From NCBI RefSeq assembly GCF_027490375.1, contig NZ_JAIXYH010000077.1:1-44378 (forward strand): 44,378 bases of DNA. The letters are read 5' to 3'. Source of the DNA: Flavobacterium sp. GTDB taxonomy: Bacteria > Bacteroidota > Bacteroidia > Flavobacteriales > Flavobacteriaceae. The notes under the pieces are model-generated. The model made no database searches, was not told the DNA's origin, and saw nothing but the letters and a program-made list of their open reading frames with translations. Of this stretch, positions 37,295-44,378 are shown piece after piece; position 1 is the first letter of the stretch, and each line of letters opens with the position of its first letter. Position numbers and translations under genes: made by a program.

Positions 37295-40200
37295 ATGAAA
37301 AGAATTGCACTTTTGATTGCATTGTTGTTTTCTTTTGCGGGATTTGCACAATTCACGGAGACGTTTGAAAGCGGTTTTCCAGCGGGATGGCTAAAGCTAA
37401 ATGCTCCGGCTGGTCCTAATTTTGGAATTGGTGCAAACCAACAATGGATGTTAAATACAACACCCAACCCGGTTAACCCATCGGGACTTGCCGCCTATTC
37501 GGGCGCTAATGCTGCTTTGATTCCTTTGGAACAGATTCAAGCAGGCAACACCGAAGAAGACTGGATGATTACTACCCAGCTGACTGTTCCGGCGAATGGA
37601 CAGTTGCGTTTTTGGACGCGACAGGCTCAGAATGGTGATCAAGGTTCAATTTTTCAAATTCGAGCTTCTTTAAATGCTATACAAGACAACCAGGCGGCTT
37701 TTCAATTAATACAGTCGTACACCGAATCTGATTTACAAGACTTAAACGGTGATATAACGCAATATACTGAGAAAGTTATAGATTTTCCAGCTGCTTTTAT
37801 CGGACAGACTGTGTATATAGCCTTTATACGTATAAATTCACAATTGACTAATGCCCGTTCTGGTGATCGTTGGTTAATTGATGACGTTAGGGTTCGTCCA
37901 CGTTGTACAAACCCTAACGGTTTGGATGCTTCAAATCCGCAGTCTACAAGCATAACGCTTACGTGGAACAATCCGGGACTCGCAACAAGTTTTGAAATAG
38001 AAGTAGTACCTCAGGGCCAGGATCCAACAGGTACTGGTGTTATTGTAAGTGCTCCTGGTACAAACCCGACAAATTTTAACACGGCTGGATCGCCATTAAC
38101 TTTTGCTCCCGGGCAGTGTTATCAATATTATGTAAGAGCAGTCTGTGGAACTGCGCCAGATACGCTAACTAGCGGTTGGGCAGGTCCGTTTCCGTTTTGT
38201 ACACTTCCTTTAGGTTCGGTTTGTGCCGATCCGCTAGTTGTACAAACATTACCATATCAAACCGCAGGAAACACGTTGAACTTTGGCGATGAAGTAGATA
38301 CTACCCAGGGAACTGGCTGTGGTGCTACACCAGCGGGAACAAACTACCTGGCAGGGAATGAGGTTTTTTACAGCTATACGCCTGATATTACTGGAAATGT
38401 TTCTATATTAATGACTCCGGGAGCGAATAACTCTTCGCTTTTTGTATATAACAGCTGTGCTGGGATTGGAACATCGTGTATTGCCGGAATTGCTAACGCT
38501 CAGGGAACACCGCGTTCGTTAGTTGTGCCAATGACTGCTGGGCAGACCTATATCATTGTTATTTCGTCTAGTCAAGCTACGGCATCAATTCCTTACACCT
38601 TACTTATTCAGCGGGAAGATTGTGCGCCAAAACCTACGGCTTTAACTGCTGGAGAAATTGGATTAACCACAGCAACCTTAGGTTGGACAAGTACGGAGTT
38701 CACTTCGTGGCAAGTGGCCGTACAACCTGCAGGAACAGGAGTTCCTACGGGGGCGGGAGTAAGTGTTAATACTAACAGTTACCAACCCACACTAACCCCT
38801 GCTACCCAATACGAATTTTGGGTTCGTGCAGAATGTACCCCAGGAGGTACATCTTTCACCGGATGGGCTGGTCCGTTCTTTTTCAATACTTTAATTTGTG
38901 AGGCTTCAAATAAGTGTGATTATACCTTCCGCTTAACAGACTCAGCAAATAATGGTTGGAACGGAGCTATCATGCAAGTGCGTCAGGCTGGTATTGTGGT
39001 TGCTACACTTGGACCAACGTACACTAGTGGTGCTGGACCGGTTAACGTAACTGTAGGTTTGTGCGACGATATTCCGTTTGATATATTTTGGATTACGCCT
39101 GGTACTCAGCCTGGGCAATGTATCCTAAATGTAATCAACAACTTTGGTCAAACTGTATTTACAAAACTCCAAAATACCGGCACTCCAGGTAGCGTACTCA
39201 CAACACAACCGGTAGACTGTCAGACGCCGCGATGCGACTTGACACCTACAGCCGTAACGATACCTGCAGCGTCTGTTGAAACAACGTTTTTAACTGTAAC
39301 GTGGAGTGCTCCAGCAACTACGTCGTGGGACATCATAGTTTTGCCAGCTGGCTCTCCGGCTCCTACAGCAGATTCAGTTCCTACTTTCAATGATATAACA
39401 GTTGCTGATCCAAACAATCCTTCGTTTACATTCCCTGTAGCATCTCTGATTCCAGATACTGCTTACAGCGTTTATGTGCGAGTAAATTGTAATAATCCGT
39501 CGAATTCTGCTTGGGGAGGACCTGCAACAGCAACTACCGATCCAACATGTTTCCGTCCTACTACGCCACTTGTAACAGCCCCTGCGATTTCGACTCCGGG
39601 AGCAACGACAGCGTCGGCTACGTTTTCATGGACAGCGGGCGAACCAACAAATACGCTTTGGGAGATTTATGTGAGTACGGTAAACGTAGCGCCAACTGCG
39701 GCTACACCAGCTACATATACAAACATCACTGCAACAACATTTACGGCAACTGATCTTCTTCCAGCGACTATCTATTACGCTTGGGTAAGAACGGTTTGTC
39801 CGGGACCAGACCCAAGTATTTGGGTGGCTTTCCCAGTCTTTAATACGGATACTTGTTTTGATGCCGACAGATGTAATTACAAATTCCTTCTTTCAACTGC
39901 GTCTACTGGAAACACATGGAATAATGGTCGTATGCAAGTTCGTCAGAACGGAATTGTAGTGGCTACTCTGGGTGCAACAGGTATTAATTCTGCCGCAGGA
40001 GTCACTGTAGCCCTTTGTCCGAACGTACCTTTCGATGTATTCTGGAGTGTTGCTGGAACAAACCCAGACAATATAGGATTTACTATTGTTACACCATTTA
40101 ACGATGTAGAATTTACAAAACTTCCTGGTCAAGGAGCACCGCTTACGGTACTTTATACAGGCGTTACCAATTGTAACCCGCCCGCATGTGCTCAACCAAC

Positions 40201-43200
40201 TGCTTTAACTGCAGTTTCAAGTGCAACTAGTGCTGTTTTAAGCTGGACTGATATTTCTACTCCTCCAGCGGGAAGTTATGCGATTTATATCGTTCCACAA
40301 GGCGGACCTGTACCAACTAACAACCCACCAACACCACCAACAATTCCTTCTGCTACGAATCCGTTCACGATTAGTGCAGCTACTGGATATGCCTTGCAGC
40401 CTTCAACAGCTTACACTTATTATGTTAAGGCTATCTGTTCGCCTACTGATAGTAGTGCTTGGACTATCCTGAATCCGCATACATTCATCACTAAACCAAT
40501 CAACGACGAATGTGCAACTGCACTGCCTGTTACTGTAAATAGTGGACAAATTTGTGCTCCAGCGAATAATGTACTAGGTAACACTTACGGCGGAACTGCA
40601 AGTGCTCCTGCCGCAAATGCTGGTCAAGGTTGCGGAACAATCGATGATGATATTTGGTTCAGCTTTGTTGCTGGTCCTTCTGGAACGCAAACAATCAATA
40701 TCAATAATGTTGATATTACGCCAACTAGCGCTCGAATTCATCATAGCGTTTTCTCGGGAAGTTGCGATAATTTAACGCAATTATACTGTAGTACTGCTTA
40801 TAGTACAAATGCAACTGGACTTACACCGGGACAAACTTATTATGTTCGTGCATATACTAGCGGAAGTGCAGCTACTCAAAGAGCTACTTTCGAAATTTGT
40901 ATAACATCACCTCCAGCAAACGACAATTGTTTGGGTGCAACTAATGTTCCTGTAAATCCAACTTGGACTTGCGAGCCTTCATTTAACGTTGCGGGGAGTA
41001 CTCTTGGCGCAACAGCATCTAATCCTCCAGCAGCAGCTGGTGCTGGATGTGGAACTGCCGATGACGATGTTTGGTTCTCTTTCACTGCAACCAGTCCGAT
41101 TCATGTAATTAACATCAATGATATCGTGGGTACATCTGCCAATGTTGCACTAAACCATAGTTTGTTTACTGGCAATTGCGATGCCCTAACTCAAATTTAT
41201 TGTACGACGCAAACTACAAGAGTTGCTACAGGTCTGACTGTAAATCAAGTATATTATATACGAGTATATACTTCTGCTTCTACCGCTGGTGCCTCTGCAA
41301 CATTTAATGTCTGCGTAAATACACCTCCACCTCCTTCAGGAAACGACACTTGTGCAACTGCTATTCCAACTCCTGTAAACCCAAGTTCAGTGTGTAATCA
41401 AACCGCAACTGCAAATTTAATTGGTGCAACACCAACGGGTGGAAACCTTCCTGCAGGCTGCGTTGGAACTGCCGATGATGATGTTTGGTTTAGTTTTGTT
41501 GCAACTTCTACAACACATTTCATACAACTTTTGAACGTAGAAGGCACAACCACGAACTTAAACCATGCTGTTTACACGGGAACTTGTGACGGTTTAGTTT
41601 TCCGCTATTGTTCAACTGCAGACAATCTTATCAGTAATGCAACCAACTTTGTTGTTGGACAAACCTATTATGTTCGCGTGTGGTCGAATTCAAATATTCC
41701 TCAAGCAGTTGAATTTGATCTTTGTGTTCGTTCGATTTCAACTTGTGATAGCGCAGAACCGTTCTGTGGATCGTCACCGGACGAGCCTTACATCTACGCA
41801 AACACTACGGGAGTAACATCCACAGGTCAGATTGCTTGCTTGTTCACGACACCAAACCCAACCTACTATACGTTAAACGTTGGACAAAACGGCCCACTCG
41901 TATTTAACATTCTTCAAAATACTCAGTTTGACGCCGCAGGTAATCCGACGGGGAACAACCTTGACGTAGACTTTGTAGCGTGGGGACCTTTCGATTCACC
42001 GGAAAGCTGTAATGAAATTGTTTTTGGACCTTGTGCTCCTACGCCTTGTCCTAACAACACTACGAATCCTGCATTTTATCCAGAAGGAAATATTGTAGAT
42101 TGTAGTTATAGCGCCAGCTTCACTGAAACACTTACCATACCAGACGCTCAAATTGGACAATTTTATATAATCTTGATAACCAATTTCAATGGTCAAGCCG
42201 GTTTGATTAGATTAGTACAAACAAACTTCAATGATGCTGACGCGGGAGAGACTATTTGCTGTAATGTTGGTCTCGGACCAGACATTGAAGCGTGTGGCGA
42301 CTCAATTACGTTAAATGCTATTGAAGATGTTCAGGATGTTAACAATGTTCCATCTACTTTCGAATGGTTCTTGCTTCCATCGACAACACCAATTCCTGGC
42401 GCTACTTCGGCAACCTATGTAGCTACTGAATCTGGAACATATCGAGTAGAAGGAAATTGCGGATTGAACCCCGTTTCCGACGAAATTGTTGTTACACTCG
42501 GACCAGCAATCAATGTAACTACCCCAACTGAATATGTAAAATGTGACTCAGACGCTACACCTGGACAAGCTACTTTCGACTTCGATGCTGTTAAAGCAAC
42601 GGTTTTAGGAACGCTCAATCCAGCAGATTACGTGATAACTTCACATAATAGTCTTGATGCAGCAACGGATGATATTGGCGATTTAGGATTATCTGGCAAC
42701 CAGTTATTATCTTCTGGAATTATATATATACGAGTTGAAAGTACAGTCTTATCTACATGTTTTGCAGTGGTACCTGTAACTTTTACGGTAACGGATGCTC
42801 CAAACGCAGCCTTCGCCTATAGTGCAACTTCGTTCTGTCAAGCAGATGACACTTTTGCAGAAATAACCACAGTTCCTGAGGCTTCAACGACTTACTCGGC
42901 CGAGCCTGCGGGTATAGTTGTGCAACCGTTAACTGGAGCTATTGATTTAGAACTTAGTCAGCCAGGAACGTATACAATTAAAAACACCATTGCAGCCACT
43001 GAAACCTGTGGAGAAATTAGCGCTACTTTCGTAGTTACAATTATTGATGCGGTGTCTCCTGAATTCTCCTATGCCCAAACAGCGTATTGTAAGAACAACC
43101 CAAATCCGCTACCTGTTCTAGCAGAAACTGCAGGTGTATTTACTGGAACCCCAGGATTAGTGATAAATAGTGCAAGTGGGGAGATTGACTTAGCAGCAAC

Positions 43201-44378
43201 GCCTCCCGGGACTTATATGGTAACAAATACTATCGCCGCCAATGGGGCATGTCAAGAAGTTTTTGACACTTTCGAAGTAACTATCAATCCAGTACCAGAT
43301 GCAGCATTTACTTATAATGCAAGTGAATTTTGTAATACAGCTGCAAATCCAGTTCCTTCGGTTGCTATTGGTCAGTTTACATCGTTACAAGCTGGACTAA
43401 TAATTAACTCGACAACTGGAGTTATAGATCTAGCAACTTCTACTCCGGGAAGCTATACGGTTCGCCACACGATTAGTGCTGCTGGCGGCTGTGCTGAAGT
43501 TTTCGCCGACTTCCCTGTCCTTATTACTCCGGGAACACAGGCAGATTTTACCTACTCTTCTACTGAGTATTGCGGTAACAGTAATTCAATTACTCCGATC
43601 TTTGCCGCTGGTGCGGTTGCTGGTACTTTCACTTCGACTAATGGATTAGTAATAAACCAAAATTCTGGTGAAGTAAACATCCAAGCTTCTACTCCTGGAA
43701 CTTATACAATTACCAATTTAATTCCTGCTGTTGGAGGCTGTGGCGCCGATTCTGCTAACTTCACGTTAACCATTACTGCACCTGTGACTGGAACAATATC
43801 ATACGGTGACTCTGCTTTTTGTAAAAATTCAACTTCTGAACAGATTCAAAACCTGCCATCAGCCTCTGGAACGTTTAGTGCGCCTACTGGATTGTCAATT
43901 AACACTTCAACTGGTGAAATTAATCCGTCTACAAGTAATCCAGGAACCTATGTCGTCACATTTTTAGTGCCTGGCGACTTTGGTTGCGCGGATTTTACTA
44001 CAACGGTTGATATAACAATCATTCCTGAGTTCGATATTACTTTTGAATCTGGTTGTGAGAACAATTTATATACCGTTCGTGTACTTCCTGTTGATGAATC
44101 ATTTGATTTAACAAACAGTAACGTTGAGTGGACTAGTACCGGTACGTTTGTACCAACTGCCGAAGAACACGTTATTACAGCCACGTCTGAAGGTACATTT
44201 ACGGCTAAAGTAACCACAGCAGATGGATGTTTTACAATTGAATCGATCGAAATTGAAAACATCGGCTGTCTCATCCAGCGAGGTATTTCACCGAACAACG
44301 ATGGTGCAAACGATTCGTTTGATTTGAGTGCTTATGATGTGAAGCGTTTGGTTATTTTCAATCGTTACGGTACTGAGG
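37295..44378 (+). CDS. very large multi-domain secreted adhesin with T9SS type B tail (partial)
   Basis: The frame is open from ATG 37295 to the window edge (over 2,361 residues), so the 3' end is missing. Order: signal peptide (1-18, ending AGFAQ); cleaved-adhesin/choice-of-anchor J domain (about 22-200, TEDWMITTQLTVP, WLIDDVRV); fibronectin type III modules alternating with two copies of a CDYTFRL...MQVRQ.GIVVATLG domain (from about 542 and 859); three repeats of about 140 residues with GCGT.DDD.WFSF (1069-1486); a CDSAEPFCGSSP module; five SprB-like repeats of about 80 residues (1837-2247, FTY...FC, GL.IN..TGEI, PGTYTV.NTI); and GISPNNDGANDSFDL...LVIFNRYG from about 2330, the CHU_C type B sorting domain. 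It should be surface-exposed or released and act in adhesion or gliding. Confidence 0.93.
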   Translation, partial: MKRIALLIALLFSFAGFAQFTETFESGFPAGWLKLNAPAGPNFGIGANQQWMLNTTPNPVNPSGLAAYSGANAALIPLEQIQAGNTEEDWMITTQLTVPANGQLRFWTRQAQNGDQGSIFQIRASLNAIQDNQAAFQLIQSYTESDLQDLNGDITQYTEKVIDFPAAFIGQTVYIAFIRINSQLTNARSGDRWLIDDVRVRPRCTNPNGLDASNPQSTSITLTWNNPGLATSFEIEVVPQGQDPTGTGVIVSAPGTNPTNFNTAGSPLTFAPGQCYQYYVRAVCGTAPDTLTSGWAGPFPFCTLPLGSVCADPLVVQTLPYQTAGNTLNFGDEVDTTQGTGCGATPAGTNYLAGNEVFYSYTPDITGNVSILMTPGANNSSLFVYNSCAGIGTSCIAGIANAQGTPRSLVVPMTAGQTYIIVISSSQATASIPYTLLIQREDCAPKPTALTAGEIGLTTATLGWTSTEFTSWQVAVQPAGTGVPTGAGVSVNTNSYQPTLTPATQYEFWVRAECTPGGTSFTGWAGPFFFNTLICEASNKCDYTFRLTDSANNGWNGAIMQVRQAGIVVATLGPTYTSGAGPVNVTVGLCDDIPFDIFWITPGTQPGQCILNVINNFGQTVFTKLQNTGTPGSVLTTQPVDCQTPRCDLTPTAVTIPAASVETTFLTVTWSAPATTSWDIIVLPAGSPAPTADSVPTFNDITVADPNNPSFTFPVASLIPDTAYSVYVRVNCNNPSNSAWGGPATATTDPTCFRPTTPLVTAPAISTPGATTASATFSWTAGEPTNTLWEIYVSTVNVAPTAATPATYTNITATTFTATDLLPATIYYAWVRTVCPGPDPSIWVAFPVFNTDTCFDADRCNYKFLLSTASTGNTWNNGRMQVRQNGIVVATLGATGINSAAGVTVALCPNVPFDVFWSVAGTNPDNIGFTIVTPFNDVEFTKLPGQGAPLTVLYTGVTNCNPPACAQPTALTAVSSATSAVLSWTDISTPPAGSYAIYIVPQGGPVPTNNPPTPPTIPSATNPFTISAATGYALQPSTAYTYYVKAICSPTDSSAWTILNPHTFITKPINDECATALPVTVNSGQICAPANNVLGNTYGGTASAPAANAGQGCGTIDDDIWFSFVAGPSGTQTININNVDITPTSARIHHSVFSGSCDNLTQLYCSTAYSTNATGLTPGQTYYVRAYTSGSAATQRATFEICITSPPANDNCLGATNVPVNPTWTCEPSFNVAGSTLGATASNPPAAAGAGCGTADDDVWFSFTATSPIHVININDIVGTSANVALNHSLFTGNCDALTQIYCTTQTTRVATGLTVNQVYYIRVYTSASTAGASATFNVCVNTPPPPSGNDTCATAIPTPVNPSSVCNQTATANLIGATPTGGNLPAGCVGTADDDVWFSFVATSTTHFIQLLNVEGTTTNLNHAVYTGTCDGLVFRYCSTADNLISNATNFVVGQTYYVRVWSNSNIPQAVEFDLCVRSISTCDSAEPFCGSSPDEPYIYANTTGVTSTGQIACLFTTPNPTYYTLNVGQNGPLVFNILQNTQFDAAGNPTGNNLDVDFVAWGPFDSPESCNEIVFGPCAPTPCPNNTTNPAFYPEGNIVDCSYSASFTETLTIPDAQIGQFYIILITNFNGQAGLIRLVQTNFNDADAGETICCNVGLGPDIEACGDSITLNAIEDVQDVNNVPSTFEWFLLPSTTPIPGATSATYVATESGTYRVEGNCGLNPVSDEIVVTLGPAINVTTPTEYVKCDSDATPGQATFDFDAVKATVLGTLNPADYVITSHNSLDAATDDIGDLGLSGNQLLSSGIIYIRVESTVLSTCFAVVPVTFTVTDAPNAAFAYSATSFCQADDTFAEITTVPEASTTYSAEPAGIVVQPLTGAIDLELSQPGTYTIKNTIAATETCGEISATFVVTIIDAVSPEFSYAQTAYCKNNPNPLPVLAETAGVFTGTPGLVINSASGEIDLAATPPGTYMVTNTIAANGACQEVFDTFEVTINPVPDAAFTYNASEFCNTAANPVPSVAIGQFTSLQAGLIINSTTGVIDLATSTPGSYTVRHTISAAGGCAEVFADFPVLITPGTQADFTYSSTEYCGNSNSITPIFAAGAVAGTFTSTNGLVINQNSGEVNIQASTPGTYTITNLIPAVGGCGADSANFTLTITAPVTGTISYGDSAFCKNSTSEQIQNLPSASGTFSAPTGLSINTSTGEINPSTSNPGTYVVTFLVPGDFGCADFTTTVDITIIPEFDITFESGCENNLYTVRVLPVDESFDLTNSNVEWTSTGTFVPTAEEHVITATSEGTFTAKVTTADGCFTIESIEIENIGCLIQRGISPNNDGANDSFDLSAYDVKRLVIFNRYGTE

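Noticed and set aside
37295..44378. Possible frameshifts in the giant adhesin, because no closed frame is seen
   Set aside because: The start (ATG 37295) and the type B tail at 44264 are in the same frame, and every domain checked reads in it; the gene simply runs off the window.

Overview
The window reads as chromosomal DNA of a flavobacterium-like member of the Bacteroidota. Evidence: Bacteroidota-type promoters (TTG/TTTG, about 19 bp, TAnnTTTG), type IX secretion (T9SS) sorting domains of type A (residues 563-632 of the protein at 10445-12343) and type B (start of the domain at about 44282), DUF6443 RHS proteins, lipoproteins with an SSDD-type surface signal, and at least six copies of structured intergenic repeats of the kind that litter flavobacterial genomes.

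Region 1 (1-12343, all minus strand) is a polymorphic-toxin locus. Its operon reads: secreted beta-propeller protein with a T9SS tail (12343-10445), 1058-residue RHS/TcB-like shell protein (10427-7251), 1312-residue RHS protein with an alpha/beta-hydrolase (lipase-like) tip (7245-3307), and a small membrane protein likely to be its immunity partner (3301-3023). Downstream lie spare cassettes: an orphan RHS C-terminal tip with a lipoprotein partner (2530-859), then a second RHS core fragment leaving the window (582-1). A 138-bp structured repeat follows each immunity gene.

Region 2 (12344-18250) holds an MFS transporter, an IS200-like Y1 transposase homologue that lacks its catalytic tyrosine, a tRNA-Leu(UAG), an M20 dipeptidase, an exported protein of unknown function, and a two-helix mini-protein broken by a stop codon.

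Region 3 (17992-20858) is an AT-rich two-gene module (unknown protein plus XRE-ImmA/IrrE metallopeptidase) between 37-bp direct repeats. It is a candidate undescribed toxin-antitoxin, regulatory or defence pair.

Region 4 (21085-34475) is the SUF iron-sulfur cluster assembly locus: sufA, sufB, sufC, sufD, sufS, sufE, sufT plus DUF2480. It is interrupted three times. A 23S-IVS-type four-helix-bundle gene bracketed by inverted octamer arrays sits between sufA and sufB. A chain of six overlapping or abutting toxin-antitoxin-like genes, ending in a frameshifted YoeB, sits between sufB and sufC. An antisense block (lipoprotein, DUF4143 ATPase, serine hydrolase) separates sufD from sufS.

Region 5 (34542-44378) has a DUF3078 outer-membrane-type protein, hflX (minus), and a very large T9SS-type adhesin (more than 2,361 residues) that runs off the right edge. 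Two diverged copies of a hairpin element (18126-18212 and 35766-35859) show compensatory base changes and are the best candidate for an undescribed structured element.
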